From: Borrelia maritima
GTDB taxonomy: Bacteria; Spirochaetota; Spirochaetia; Borreliales; Borreliaceae
DNA: 64,000 bases
Reading direction: 5' to 3'
Assembly (NCBI RefSeq): GCF_008931845.1
Contig: NZ_CP044535.1
Location: 434,001 to 498,000, forward strand
The position numbers and the translations under genes are program-made. How positions within the stretch are numbered: the first letter of the stretch is position 1; every line of letters begins with the position of its first letter. Below the pieces are notes generated by a model that saw only the letters and a program-made list of their open reading frames with translations, was not told where the DNA came from and did no database searches. Below, in pieces: positions 34,315-44,057 of the stretch.

Positions 34315-35563
34315 AATATGTTTTTCCTTTCTCAGATTTCAATTCATTTCTATACTTGTTAATCGTTCTTCTAGAAATACAGATTCCTTTGGATTTTAGT
34401 ATATCAGAAATTGTTTTATCTGACATCTTTTTATTTATTTCTAGCAGCTTTTTTACTGTTATTTTAATGCTTAATTTTGAAAATTCATTTGTTTTTGCTC
34501 CACCAACAGAGCTAAAGAGCTCTTTGATTAGTATGGTGCCCCATTCGCATTTTAAATATTTATTTTTTATTGCTCTTGATATTGTTGATTTTGATACACT
34601 AATTTTTTTTGACAAAATGTTCAAGTTCATTGGCCTTAAACTTTTAAAGCCTCTTTTTAGAAATTCTTTTTGTAATGTATATATAGCTATTCCTATTTTT
34701 GCAAGTATTTCATCTCTGTATCGTAATGATTCGATTAACCATTTTGCTTTTTTTTGTTTTTGAGGATTTTCAGTTGTCTTTTTAAGTTCTTTTTTAAATA
34801 TGTTAACTTCTTTGATTTTAATTTTAAATTTGTTATTGTGATTTATTATTAATATGTCTGGGTCAACATAAAAATTGGTGTCATTTGGGTCTTTAAATTC
34901 GTGTGTTGGGTTGGGGCTAAGCTTTTGTCTAATAATTTCTAAAGCCTTGTTAAATTCCTTACTTCTTATTTTGAGCTCTTCTTTTAACTTTTCTTGAGTT
35001 TTTTCAAGAAGTTCTGCTTTTTCAAGAATTTTAATAATATTAGCTTCTAACTTATGATGTTTTGCTTGTAAAATTAAAGATTCTATTATATTGGGTACAC
35101 AAATTCCAATTGGATCAAATTTTTGAATAAGTTCAATTATTTTTTTTACTTTTTCTTTTTCTTCTTTTTTAAAAAGATCGTAAGGGTTTGTTATATAAAA
35201 ACCCTTGTTGTTTAGATTGTTTATTAATATTTCACCTATTTTAAGTTCATCGTCATTTATTCTTTGTATTCTTAATTGTAGCAAAAGATGCTCTTTTAAA
35301 GAAGTGTTTGTTTGTGTTTTTTCAAGAGCTATGTCATGTTGATTTTTCATTATATCATCTTCTTTATAAAAAACTTTTTTAAATTTATGTGTTTTTAATG
35401 TTTCGAAAAATATTTTAGTTGAGTCTATTTCTAGATATTCGTTATTTTCGCTTTCTTCTAGTATAAGCCGTGTTAATTCTTTTTTATTAAGACTCAACAT
35501 TTTTATTGTTTGTATTTGAGTTGAATTTAAATTTTGAGATAATCTTAATTTTTGTTTAATCAT
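34304..35563 (-). CDS. rpoN: RNA polymerase sigma-54 factor RpoN
   Basis: Enhancer-dependent sigma factor; in B. burgdorferi it is known to drive rpoS and hence transmission genes. Region I is MIKQKLRLSQNLNSTQIQTI; the core-binding region follows, then the helix-turn-helix with LSKKISVSKSTISRAIKNKYL. The C-terminal RpoN box reads ISRRTINKYRNEL in place of A-R-R-T-V-A-K-Y-R-E. 419 residues is a compact form. Its ATG follows the chrA stop by two bases. Confidence 0.96.
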   Translation of the reverse strand: MIKQKLRLSQNLNSTQIQTIKMLSLNKKELTRLILEESENNEYLEIDSTKIFFETLKTHKFKKVFYKEDDIMKNQHDIALEKTQTNTSLKEHLLLQLRIQRINDDELKIGEILINNLNNKGFYITNPYDLFKKEEKEKVKKIIELIQKFDPIGICVPNIIESLILQAKHHKLEANIIKILEKAELLEKTQEKLKEELKIRSKEFNKALEIIRQKLSPNPTHEFKDPNDTNFYVDPDILIINHNNKFKIKIKEVNIFKKELKKTTENPQKQKKAKWLIESLRYRDEILAKIGIAIYTLQKEFLKRGFKSLRPMNLNILSKKISVSKSTISRAIKNKYLKCEWGTILIKELFSSVGGAKTNEFSKLSIKITVKKLLEINKKMSDKTISDILKSKGICISRRTINKYRNELKSEKGKTYYGT

Positions 35564-35565
35564 CT

Positions 35566-36099
35566 TTATATTAATGTATAAAAGAATCCACTAAGTATAA
35601 TTACTAATGCTGGGCTTATTTTATTATAAAAATATAAAATAAAAATATTAATTCCCACAGTAGTCAAGGTTTTTAAAAGTTCTGTTTTGTCGTTATCTAT
35701 TTTAATATATGTGTTTTCCATCAAGATGATTATTGTAATTATCCACAGTGCAACAATAATAGGTTTTAAATTTTCTAGACAATAATTTAAAAAGCCAATT
35801 TTGTGCAGCATTAGTAAGATTATGACCATTATAATTATTGGAGCTGTTATTAATGCTATTGTAGCAATTATTGCGCCCGCAATTCCGGCGGTTTTCATTC
35901 CAACATATGTTGCTATGTTTGTTGCAATAGGACCGGGGGTTATTCTTGATATTGTAATCATATTGACAAATTCTTCTTTTGTTATCCAATGTTTATTATT
36001 AATTATTTCATTGTTTATTATTGCAGCAATTCCATTGCCACCTCCGAAATTTAATAATCCAATTTTTAAAAAGGTAATGAATAAATTTATTAAAATCAA
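35566..36099 (-). CDS. chrA: Chromate-transporter family protein, half 2
   Basis: 177-residue single-domain member of the CHR family. FLKIGLLNFGGGNGIAAIINNE and MITISRITPGPIATNIATYVG are the two signatures, followed by four to five membrane spans. Short CHR proteins work as pairs. The partner is encoded immediately upstream with a four-base overlap. True substrate in this organism is unknown; chromate is the family namesake only. It leads directly into rpoN. Confidence 0.88.
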   Translation of the reverse strand: MILINLFITFLKIGLLNFGGGNGIAAIINNEIINNKHWITKEEFVNMITISRITPGPIATNIATYVGMKTAGIAGAIIATIALITAPIIIMVIILLMLHKIGFLNYCLENLKPIIVALWIITIIILMENTYIKIDNDKTELLKTLTTVGINIFILYFYNKISPALVIILSGFFYTLI

Positions 36100-36683
36100 C
36101 CGATATCCTTTTTTTCTTTACTTAATATTTTTTTTATTGTTATATATTTAAATATATATATTAAAAAGAAAATTATCAGTATATATGATATTTTTATTTT
36201 TAATTTAAGAATTGCAAAAATTACAATAAAACATATTATCCATTTTATTAAAGAATTATTTAACATTTTTTTTGAAAATTTTAAGACAACTGTTGACATT
36301 ATGATAATCGAAGAGATTTTCGCACCTTCGAGAAATTTTTCTACATGTATGTTGTCTTGCACTAAGTTTAAGTAAAGGAAAACCAATATTATTGCAATAA
36401 TAGAAGGTAAAATTCCTGCAACAACGAGCAAGAGTGCACATGGGAAACCTCCAAATTTTTTTCCTACTAGGAATACAAAATTAATCGCTGTAACTCCAGG
36501 AATAACATTTGATGTTGCTAATATTTTGTTAAAGTCGTCTTTAGATATTATTTTCCTTTTTTTAACAAGTATTTTTTTAAGCTCAGATATAATTATTAAT
36601 CCTCCGCCAATTGTAAGTGTTGTTGTTTTAAATACAAGTAAAAATAAGTTTAGAGTTTCATATATTTTTTTTTGTTTATGCAT
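36096..36683 (-). CDS. chrA: Chromate-transporter family protein, half 1
   Basis: CHR-family membrane protein of about 195 residues, paired with the gene downstream. TTLTIGGGLIIISELKK and ILATSNVIPGVTAINFVFLVG are the matching signatures; the G-G-G and P-G are retained. I take ATG 36683; a TTG at 36695 is in frame. This is the first gene of the minus-strand run that continues through rpoN to aspS. Confidence 0.87.
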   Translation of the reverse strand: MHKQKKIYETLNLFLLVFKTTTLTIGGGLIIISELKKILVKKRKIISKDDFNKILATSNVIPGVTAINFVFLVGKKFGGFPCALLLVVAGILPSIIAIILVFLYLNLVQDNIHVEKFLEGAKISSIIIMSTVVLKFSKKMLNNSLIKWIICFIVIFAILKLKIKISYILIIFFLIYIFKYITIKKILSKEKKDIG

Positions 36684-36908
36684 TTGTTTTCTCAAATTTA
36701 GTAAAAACCTTTGAATACTAATTTTATCACAATTATTGTTGCAATGTGTATTTTGTTGTTAAGCAGTGACCGTGACAACATGCTTTATTATGACTTTAAA
36801 ACGCGGAGCTTACTGTTTTTATTAGAGCTTTTCTATTGGGGGAGGTTTGTTTGTTTTTTTGTGTTATAATTCAATTAATTTATGTAGGGCTTATAAGGAA
36901 AGTTTATT
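36684..36908. other. Divergent promoter region, chrA and mscS
   Basis: Contains a plus-strand extended -10 TGTTATAAT (TATAAT at 36865-36870) for mscS and a minus-strand TAAAAT (36721-36726) as a possible -10 for chrA-rpoN. I see no -24/-12 sigma-54 site. Confidence 0.5.
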
Positions 36909-37751
36909 TTGTTTAAGGAGCTTTTTATATTTCAAGATTATTTTAATTATATCTTCGAGGGTGTTGTAGGTTATGTTTTTAAAGTTTCGATTGCTATATT
37001 AATATGGTATTTTTTAAAGTTAATAGTTAAGAAAATAGGTAAAATTTTATTTAAGACTTTGGAAAAGTCTAGATTAGAAAAGAAGTTAGAAATTACAGTT
37101 TTAAACTTTTTAAAGTCTTTTTTCAAAATATTTACAGATTTTGTTATTATTTTAATAATATTGACATATCTTGGTGTGCCTACAACATCTATTATTGCTG
37201 TATTTGGATCATTAGGGCTTGCTGTTGGACTTGCTGCTCAAAGCATTTTGTCTAATTTTGTTAGCGGATTTGTTGTTTTAAATTCTAAATTTTTTAAGTG
37301 CGGAGATCATATTAAATGTGGGGATGTTGAAGGTTTGGTTGAGAATGTCCAAATTTTTTTTACTACACTTGAAACGTTTAACAAAGAAATTATTAAAATC
37401 CCAAACAGCAAGCTTACATCGAATTTTGTTGTTAATTTTTCGGCAAGTCCGAGAAGAAGAGTTGTGTTTTCTTTTCAAGTTCCCTATGATACTAATATTG
37501 GTTTATTGAAAGACAAAATAGAAGATTTAATGATTTTTAATAATAAAAAATTTAATGTTGGAGTTTGTGCTCCTACTCTTATTGTCGAAAAATACACTCC
37601 TTATTATATAATTTTACAAGCCCGATTTTTTGTTAATACAGAGGCTTTTTGGGATTTTCAATATTTTGTTGGTGAGTCTATTCAAAATGTTTTACTCGAT
37701 ATGAAAATTAAGGTTCCAATTTGTTTTATACCCTTTGATAAACTGTCTTAA
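36909..37751 (+). CDS. mscS: Small-conductance mechanosensitive channel, MscS family
   Basis: Pressure-release channel. Three N-terminal membrane segments are followed by the pore helix FGSLGLAVGLAAQSILSNFV (residues about 99-118) with its Gly/Ala packing pattern, then the beta domain starting SGFVVLNSKFFKCGDHIK and an alpha/beta C-terminus. 280 residues is the minimal MscS form. The start is TTG, eight bases after AAGGAA. Its stop overlaps the stop of the convergent glycosyltransferase. Confidence 0.93.
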   Translation: MFKELFIFQDYFNYIFEGVVGYVFKVSIAILIWYFLKLIVKKIGKILFKTLEKSRLEKKLEITVLNFLKSFFKIFTDFVIILIILTYLGVPTTSIIAVFGSLGLAVGLAAQSILSNFVSGFVVLNSKFFKCGDHIKCGDVEGLVENVQIFFTTLETFNKEIIKIPNSKLTSNFVVNFSASPRRRVVFSFQVPYDTNIGLLKDKIEDLMIFNNKKFNVGVCAPTLIVEKYTPYYIILQARFFVNTEAFWDFQYFVGESIQNVLLDMKIKVPICFIPFDKLS

Positions 37752-38896
37752 TAATTTTTTCTTGCAATAATTTCTGAGTAATAATTTTCAATTTTTTTTA
37801 TAAACAAATGGCTTGCAAATTTAATAGAGTATTTTTTTGCATTTTGTTTAAATGTTTTTAGTATTTCATCATCTTTTATTACTTTTTCTATATATTCAGA
37901 TAAGTTTTCGTATTTTTTTATTAAAAATCCGTTTATTCCTTCTTTTATTACATCTTTATAGATATAATCATTTATCAAAATAGCAGGTATTCCAGCAGTT
38001 AATGCTTCTATTACTGTCATTGGATATACTTCACTTCTTGATAAACTAGCAAAGATATCAGAAATTTTGTAGTAATAATATATTTCTTCCCATGGAATTG
38101 CTCCTATTAACAATATTTGTTTTTCAAGTCCATGTTTGATGCTAAAATTTTTTATTTCCTTTTCTTCACTTCCTTTGCCAATAATGATAAGCTTGTAGTT
38201 TTTGTTTTGTATTAAAAGGTCTTTTAAATGTATTACTAATAAATTTATGTTTTTTTCTTTATTTATTCTGCCAACAAATATAATTATTTTGTCTGTTTGC
38301 TTTATATTGTGCTTTTTCAAAATCTCATCTTTTTTTTCTTTGCTTAGAGTTTTTATGAAAAGCTTTCTATCAACTCCATTTGGGATTATTTTATAGTTAG
38401 AATTATTTGAAAGGTGAAAATACCTCTTTTTTGCTTTGCTTGATGGGTAAATAAAATATTTTATTTTGTTATAATGTCTTCGTATCATTTTATCGGGGTT
38501 GATGAAATATTTGAAAAATCCTAAGTAATGCAAATAATAATCCCACATTGTATGGCTTGTATGAACCATTGGTATGTTTTGCTTTAATGCAATTTGTTTC
38601 CCAGTTTTCCCCATAGAAAATTCGGAGTGAGTATGAATGATGTCTGGTTTGTAGTTTTGTATTATTTTAGATATTTTTCTTTTATTGGGGAAAGCTATTA
38701 CAGCGTCAAGTTTTTTATTTATTTGGATAGATGGGCATCTGTAAACATTTTTTTCATTTAAAGATTTTTTTGTTTTTGGACAAAATATGTAAACTTCATA
38801 TCCATTTTTTTCAAACCCTTCTTTAATTTGTTTTATTGACGTTGCCACTCCATTTTTTTCTGGGATATACGTATCTGTAAATATTGCAACTTTCAT
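37748..38896 (-). CDS. Diacylglycerol galactosyltransferase, GT4 family
   Basis: GT-B glycosyltransferase. The N-domain has GVATSIKQIKEGF and DIIHTHSEFSMGKTG; the C-domain has IIFVGRINKEKNINLLV and EVYPMTVIEALTAGIPAI, the family E-x7-E motif binding the nucleotide sugar. The B. burgdorferi gene in this position is reported to make monogalactosyl diacylglycerol, a major membrane glycolipid and antigen. 382 residues, with no membrane span; basic surface patches suggest monotopic binding. GGAGGAG lies seven bases before the ATG. Confidence 0.88.
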   Translation of the reverse strand: MKVAIFTDTYIPEKNGVATSIKQIKEGFEKNGYEVYIFCPKTKKSLNEKNVYRCPSIQINKKLDAVIAFPNKRKISKIIQNYKPDIIHTHSEFSMGKTGKQIALKQNIPMVHTSHTMWDYYLHYLGFFKYFINPDKMIRRHYNKIKYFIYPSSKAKKRYFHLSNNSNYKIIPNGVDRKLFIKTLSKEKKDEILKKHNIKQTDKIIIFVGRINKEKNINLLVIHLKDLLIQNKNYKLIIIGKGSEEKEIKNFSIKHGLEKQILLIGAIPWEEIYYYYKISDIFASLSRSEVYPMTVIEALTAGIPAILINDYIYKDVIKEGINGFLIKKYENLSEYIEKVIKDDEILKTFKQNAKKYSIKFASHLFIKKIENYYSEIIARKNY

Positions 38897-38938
38897 ATTC
38901 TCCTCCTAGCTTAAGTATAATATATTTGGCACTTGGAT

Positions 38939-38944
38939 TATAAT
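38939..38944 (+). promoter_or_regulatory. -10 element immediately before holA
   Basis: TATAAT ends eight bases before the holA ATG, and no ribosome site is present. Transcription would begin one or two bases before the start codon. No good -35 is visible. Confidence 0.4.
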
Positions 38945-38952
38945 TTACTTTA

Positions 38953-39942
38953 ATGCAAGTGGTTTATTTGTTGTTGGGTAATGAACAAGGTTTAAAAGAG
39001 GCCTATTTAAAGGAGCTGCTAATTAAAATGGATGCTTTTAAATCAGAAGTTTCAGTTACTAAGATTTTTTTATCAGAACTCTCGGCTGTGGGATTTGCTG
39101 AGAAACTATTTTCCAATTCTTTTTTTTCAGAAAAAGAAATTTTTATTGTTTATGAGTCTGAACTTTTAAAAGCGGGAAAAGATTTAGAACTAGTATGTAA
39201 TGCAATTTTAAAATCTAGCAATAAAACTGTTATTTTTATTTCTAATAGCAATACATGTAATATTGATTTTAAGAACAAGCTTAAGTTTATAAAAAAAGTT
39301 TTTTATGAAATTTCTGATGATGATAAATTTACATTTGTAAAAAGAAATTTTTTTAATCTTAATATTAAAATCACAGATTCTGCAATAAACTTAATGCTTT
39401 TAATGCTAAATTCAGATACTAAAATTTTGAAATTTTATATAGATTCATTTGCACTTTTTGCCAAGAATAATACCATTGATGAGGAAGATATAACTTCTTG
39501 GATTAGTTTTATTCGTTTTGAAAATACTTTTTCTTTATTTAATTCAATTTTAAGAAAAGATATGACCCATTCTTTGATAAAGATTAAGTCTATTTTGGAC
39601 CAGGGAGAAGATTTACTTAATATTTTGATGAGTCTTATTTGGCAATTTAAAAGATTATTAAAGGTGAAAATAGATTATAATGCATGTGAAAGCTTGCAGA
39701 GCGCATTGAATAAAAATAAAATTTTTTTTTCATTAAATAAAATTTATAGAATAGGGGTTGAAAATTATTCAATTGAAGACATAAGAATTGTTTTGAAAAT
39801 TTTATATAAGTTTGATTTATACTTGAGGATTTATTCTAAAAATATTCATCAAAATTTGTCATATTTTTTAATATTTTCAATCTTAAATCTTAATAATAAT
39901 TTTTTAATGCATTGTTTTTCAGAATCAAAATTTAATTTTTAA
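38953..39942 (+). CDS. holA: DNA polymerase III delta subunit
   Basis: Clamp-loader wrench subunit. The 329-residue protein has the weak but typical pattern of HolA: VVYLLLGNEQGLKEAYLKELL, then a strand FSEKEIFIVYESELL, and the C-terminal collar with SLFNSILRKDMTHSLIKIKSILDQGEDLLNILMSLIWQFKRLL (residues about 195-237), where the delta family keeps the L-x-x-G-E and W-Q-x-R-x-L pattern. Likely leaderless (see 38939). It precedes a lipoprotein gene by three bases. Confidence 0.88.
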   Translation: MQVVYLLLGNEQGLKEAYLKELLIKMDAFKSEVSVTKIFLSELSAVGFAEKLFSNSFFSEKEIFIVYESELLKAGKDLELVCNAILKSSNKTVIFISNSNTCNIDFKNKLKFIKKVFYEISDDDKFTFVKRNFFNLNIKITDSAINLMLLMLNSDTKILKFYIDSFALFAKNNTIDEEDITSWISFIRFENTFSLFNSILRKDMTHSLIKIKSILDQGEDLLNILMSLIWQFKRLLKVKIDYNACESLQSALNKNKIFFSLNKIYRIGVENYSIEDIRIVLKILYKFDLYLRIYSKNIHQNLSYFLIFSILNLNNNFLMHCFSESKFNF

Positions 39943-39945
39943 TGT

Positions 39946-40587
39946 ATGAAGCAGAAATTAATTTGTATTTTATTGTTTTGTTTTTTGTCTTGTAGGTCTG
40001 AATCTAGACTGGCAGAAATTGTTTTAATAGAGTTTTTTGATTCTATTAAAAATTTACAAAGCAGCCCTGAAATATTTTTTAATTATTTGAATATTCCAAA
40101 TGATAGTGATCTGAAAGCAAAAATTTATGGGTTAAAATCTCAGGCAAAGGATGATTTTATTTTTTATCCTTTGTTTTTTAATAATCTAAGATATCAAATA
40201 ATAGGTAAAAAAAATATTTCTAAGGGCTTTGAATTTGAAGTTATTATTAAAAATATTAACTTTCAAAACGGGATAGAAAAATTTTTGGATAAATTAAATA
40301 AAATGGAAGAAAGATTTTCAAAGATTAAAAGTTTAGAGAAAAAAGAGCGTAAAAAAATATTTAACAATTTAATAAATGAAGTTATTGGAGAGTTAGATAG
40401 TTCTGATTACACTGAGATTGTTCATTTTTTTAGAATGGCAAAGAGTCCTTCTGGAAAATATAAAATAGAGCTTTTAGGAGATGTTTCAAATATGCAAGCT
40501 AGAAACAAGCTTATTAATGATCTTTTTTTAGTTTTATCGCCTGGCATTTCAAATAGTGTTTTTATTTTAAAAAATATTGATCAATAA
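39946..40587 (+). CDS. Predicted lipoprotein of unknown function
   Basis: 213 residues. MKQKLICILLFCFLSC is a short signal peptide with lipobox FLSC, so Cys16 is the expected lipidation site. The remainder is a soluble, Lys/Glu-rich domain with no family that I recognise. It starts three bases after holA with no clear ribosome site, so translation may be coupled. It converges on uvrC. Confidence 0.8.
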   Translation: MKQKLICILLFCFLSCRSESRLAEIVLIEFFDSIKNLQSSPEIFFNYLNIPNDSDLKAKIYGLKSQAKDDFIFYPLFFNNLRYQIIGKKNISKGFEFEVIIKNINFQNGIEKFLDKLNKMEERFSKIKSLEKKERKKIFNNLINEVIGELDSSDYTEIVHFFRMAKSPSGKYKIELLGDVSNMQARNKLINDLFLVLSPGISNSVFILKNIDQ

Positions 40588-40603
40588 TAATCTAGTTTAA
40601 AAT

Positions 40604-42415
40604 TTATATGTCGTGATTATGATTTTTTATTGAGTTTTCTTTTATTGCAAATTCTTTTATTTTTTTTGCAAGTTGAATATTTATTTTTATTTTTTCTGAA
40701 ATTTCATTTTCACTTAAAGGTAATATATCTTTATAGGTTCCAATTGATTTTAATATTTTTTGTGCTGTTTTTTTTCCAATTCCATTTATTTTTGTATACA
40801 ATAGATTTATTTTTTCTCTTCTTTTTTTGTTAAATCCATTAGCTTTTCTGTGTGCTTCATCTCTGACATTTTGTAGTATTCTAAGAGCAGGATGTCCTTG
40901 GGGCAAATTTATTCCTTTTTTATTAGTTGTTAAAAATATTGTTTCTTGTTTTTTTGCTAACGAACAAACTTTAACTTTGTTCTCTATTTTTAAGCCTTTT
41001 AGGATAAAAAAAACAGCATTTAGTTGTCCTTTTCCCCCGTCAATTAAGATTAAATTCGGTAGTTCTAAGTTGTTATTGATTATTTCTGAATATCTTCTTG
41101 AGATTACTTCTTTTATTGCTTTGAAGTCGTCAATTTCTCCTTTTAATAGTGAGTTTATATTGTAAAGCTTATAGTTTTCTTTAAAAGGCAACCCCATTTT
41201 AAAAGTCACCATAGAAGCCACTGTTTCTTGACCTTTAAGATGGGCAATATCGAATCCTTCAATTATTTTGGGAAGTTTGTCCATTTCTAGCAAAATTTTT
41301 AGACTCTCAAGTGCTTTATTACTTTTATTTTCATATTCTCTTAAGGATAATTCGGCATTAGACATTGCCATTTCCATTATTTTTAAAATTTCTGCTGTTT
41401 CTTTGTAAATAATTTTTGTTTTTGTATTTTTAATTTCATTTATTAGTTTTTCAACATTTTTAGTGTCAACATCTTTGATAAAAATATGAATTTTATCGGG
41501 CACTATCATATTAATAGATGTGTAATATTGAATCAAAAATTGTAAAACCAAATCATTTTTTTTGCATATGCTTTCATCAAAGTTTGCATCTCTTTCAACT
41601 AATTTCCCATTTCTGTATTTTAATACTATTATTGTATTTACATTTTCCCCTGGATGAACATAGACATAGTCTATGTTTAAATTGTTGGTTTTTGTAACGA
41701 TTTGTATTTGATTAATTTCTGTCAAAGAACTTTTAATTTCTTTTAATTTAATAGCGGTTTCAAAATCTTCTTTTTGTATTGCAAGTTTTAATTTAATGTC
41801 AATTTGACTTAATGTTTCGGATATATTCCCGCTTAGTATGGATTTTGCCTTATCTAGTTCTTTTTGATATTCTTTTTCAAGGTTTTCTTTGTAGCATACT
41901 CCAAGGCACTGTCCCATATGGTAATATAGGCAAGGAACAGTGGATTTTTTTTTGCATTTTCTAATCTTAAATGTTTTGCTAATAAAATCCAATACTTGAT
42001 CTAATTTTTTTACATTAGTAAATGGGCCGAAATATTCGCTTTTGTCATTAATTATTTTTCTAGTTTTGAAAATTCTTGGATATTTTTCATGAGTTATCCT
42101 TACCATGGGGTACCCTTTTCCATCTTTTAATTTTACATTGTAATCAGGCTTGTGAGTTTTGATTAGATTGCATTCTAGAAGTAGTGCTTCGTATTCGCTG
42201 TTTGTTGTAATAACCTCTATTGATTTTACATTTTTCATTAACATTTTGATTTTGTGACTATTTTTTTCTAAAAAATAACTTTTTATTCTTGATCTTAGAT
42301 TTTTTGCTTTTCCAATATAGAGTATTTTTTTATTTTCATTTAGCATTTTATAGCAACCGCTTATGGTTGGCAATTTTATTACTTTTTCGAATAAACTTGT
42401 TAGATTCTCTTTCAT
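40604..42415 (-). CDS. uvrC: UvrABC excision nuclease subunit C
   Basis: Dual-incision nuclease of nucleotide-excision repair. An N-terminal GIY-YIG domain ([20 protein letters not shown], residues 20-39) makes the 3' cut. A Cys cluster follows ([18 protein letters not shown]), then the UVR motif ([13 protein letters not shown]), the RNase H-like domain ([11 protein letters not shown]...) for the 5' cut, and tandem HhH ([13 protein letters not shown]). 603 residues is typical. Confidence 0.97.
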   Translation of the reverse strand: MKENLTSLFEKVIKLPTISGCYKMLNENKKILYIGKAKNLRSRIKSYFLEKNSHKIKMLMKNVKSIEVITTNSEYEALLLECNLIKTHKPDYNVKLKDGKGYPMVRITHEKYPRIFKTRKIINDKSEYFGPFTNVKKLDQVLDFISKTFKIRKCKKKSTVPCLYYHMGQCLGVCYKENLEKEYQKELDKAKSILSGNISETLSQIDIKLKLAIQKEDFETAIKLKEIKSSLTEINQIQIVTKTNNLNIDYVYVHPGENVNTIIVLKYRNGKLVERDANFDESICKKNDLVLQFLIQYYTSINMIVPDKIHIFIKDVDTKNVEKLINEIKNTKTKIIYKETAEILKIMEMAMSNAELSLREYENKSNKALESLKILLEMDKLPKIIEGFDIAHLKGQETVASMVTFKMGLPFKENYKLYNINSLLKGEIDDFKAIKEVISRRYSEIINNNLELPNLILIDGGKGQLNAVFFILKGLKIENKVKVCSLAKKQETIFLTTNKKGINLPQGHPALRILQNVRDEAHRKANGFNKKRREKINLLYTKINGIGKKTAQKILKSIGTYKDILPLSENEISEKIKINIQLAKKIKEFAIKENSIKNHNHDI

Positions 42416-42539
42416 AATGTCAGATAGTTTTTAGATTTTATTAGAAATCATCTTGTGATATAATATTGTAGCATAAGGCACTTTGTTTTATGTTCTAGGG
42501 TATTTAAAAATATGAATAATAACAAATAAAAGGTCAAAA

Positions 42540-44057
42540 ATGAGATTAATTTTAATGCTCTTGCTATTTTTTTTGTGCTTTTCTATTCTTTTATCTCAAG
42601 AATTGAAGTTAATACTTGATTCAAAAAAAAATTTTAAATTTATTCAAGATTCTAGCAATATTACTTTTGAAAGAGATTTAAGGGGATTACTTGGTATTTA
42701 TTTGGACAGATATAAAGCTGTTTTGGATTTGAATAATATTGATTTGCGCTTAGAAATAGGAAGGGATAATAAATTAAAGGACACATCTTCAAACTATTTA
42801 GTTAGTGCAAAGAGTTTGAGAGTTTCAAATGAATTTCGTAATGTCTCTAATGGTTCTTTAATTTTTTATTCAAATCAAAATCCTGTTAAGTTTAAACCAT
42901 TAAGAAAGAAAGCTTTTTTTTCTTCAGGTAATACTGTTTCTGATTTTACTATTAAGTTTTGGGTATATCGAACAACTTCTGTTACAGGAGAAATTATTTT
43001 TAGTTGGGATGGTTATAAAAATGTTAATAATTCATGGGTAGATCAATCTATTAGATTAGAAAGTGATGAGGGAAATTTTGTTTGGGTTTTAAACAATGTA
43101 TTTTTAAAAGATAATAAGAATCCTATTAAAATTAGAATGAAAAGTAATGATGATTTTATTCCAAAGAAATGGCATTTGCACACTTTAAGATATAGGCAAA
43201 AGGATGGTATACTTGAATATTTAATAGATTCTAAACCTCAAGCAATAGAATATATAACAGATGATAAGAAGGAAGGATCAGGATATTTATTAAGTATTGG
43301 CAATTTTATTGATTTTACCTTAGGAACTTATTTTACTGGTGCGGTTGAGAATTTAGAAATACATAAAAGCTTTGAAGAGGTTAGTAACGCTTTTTTTTCA
43401 AAGAGTATGGGATACATTATTACAGAGCCCATTAAGCTTTCCAAATACTATTCTCAAGTATTGTCCTTCGATGTTGATTCTAATGTTCCTAAGGATACAG
43501 AGATTGTTTATTATTATAGATTAGATAATAAGATATTTTACGATACAGATAGCTATGGAAATATTAAAAAAAATTTAACTGGGGCATGGATTCATTTTGA
43601 TCCTAAAAAAGATTTTCCAGATTCAAAGATATCAAAATATATTCAAATAAAGGTTGAATTTTATCCCAGTGGAGATTCTATAAATAGTCCTTCTCTTTAC
43701 AGTATGTCGATCACCTATGTACCCGAATCAGCCCCATTCCCTCCTGTAATAACAAGAGTTATTCCAGGCTCCAGGGAAGTTTTTATTGAGTGGATTCCTG
43801 TTGTTAATAGCAGTGTTGAAGGGTATTATGTTTATATTGGGGTTGTCTCTGGTAATTATCATGGAAAAATTGCTGGTGTTTTAACTTCCCCTATTGATGT
43901 TGGAAATCAAACTTCTTTTAAAATTACAGGACTTGAAGATGGAAGACTTTATTATATTAGTATTGCTGCTTACAATTTGGATAAAAGTGTTAATAAGACT
44001 TCTTTCTCAAAGGAGATTTCTGTAAGGCCTATGGAGATTTTTAAAAAATATGAATAA
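42540..44057 (+). CDS. Secreted protein with LamG-like and fibronectin type III domains
   Basis: 505 residues with a signal peptide (MRLILMLLLFFLCFSILLSQ, cleavage near residue 20). The middle (about 110-270) looks like a concanavalin/LamG jelly roll: FTIKFWVYRTTSVTGEIIFSW, LHTLRYRQKDGILEYLIDSK and LGTYFTGAVENLEIHK. The C-terminal ~95 residues are an FN3 domain, with PPVITRVIPGSREVFIEWIP, GYYVYIG and DGRLYYISIAAYN. Such binding modules suggest a periplasmic or exported role; no function is known to me. It overlaps the following TPR gene by eight bases. Confidence 0.82.
   Translation: MRLILMLLLFFLCFSILLSQELKLILDSKKNFKFIQDSSNITFERDLRGLLGIYLDRYKAVLDLNNIDLRLEIGRDNKLKDTSSNYLVSAKSLRVSNEFRNVSNGSLIFYSNQNPVKFKPLRKKAFFSSGNTVSDFTIKFWVYRTTSVTGEIIFSWDGYKNVNNSWVDQSIRLESDEGNFVWVLNNVFLKDNKNPIKIRMKSNDDFIPKKWHLHTLRYRQKDGILEYLIDSKPQAIEYITDDKKEGSGYLLSIGNFIDFTLGTYFTGAVENLEIHKSFEEVSNAFFSKSMGYIITEPIKLSKYYSQVLSFDVDSNVPKDTEIVYYYRLDNKIFYDTDSYGNIKKNLTGAWIHFDPKKDFPDSKISKYIQIKVEFYPSGDSINSPSLYSMSITYVPESAPFPPVITRVIPGSREVFIEWIPVVNSSVEGYYVYIGVVSGNYHGKIAGVLTSPIDVGNQTSFKITGLEDGRLYYISIAAYNLDKSVNKTSFSKEISVRPMEIFKKYE

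Noticed and set aside
38925-38945. TTGGCACTTGG as a sigma-54 -24/-12 promoter
   Set aside because: TGGCAC is present but no TTGC element occurs at the required spacing.
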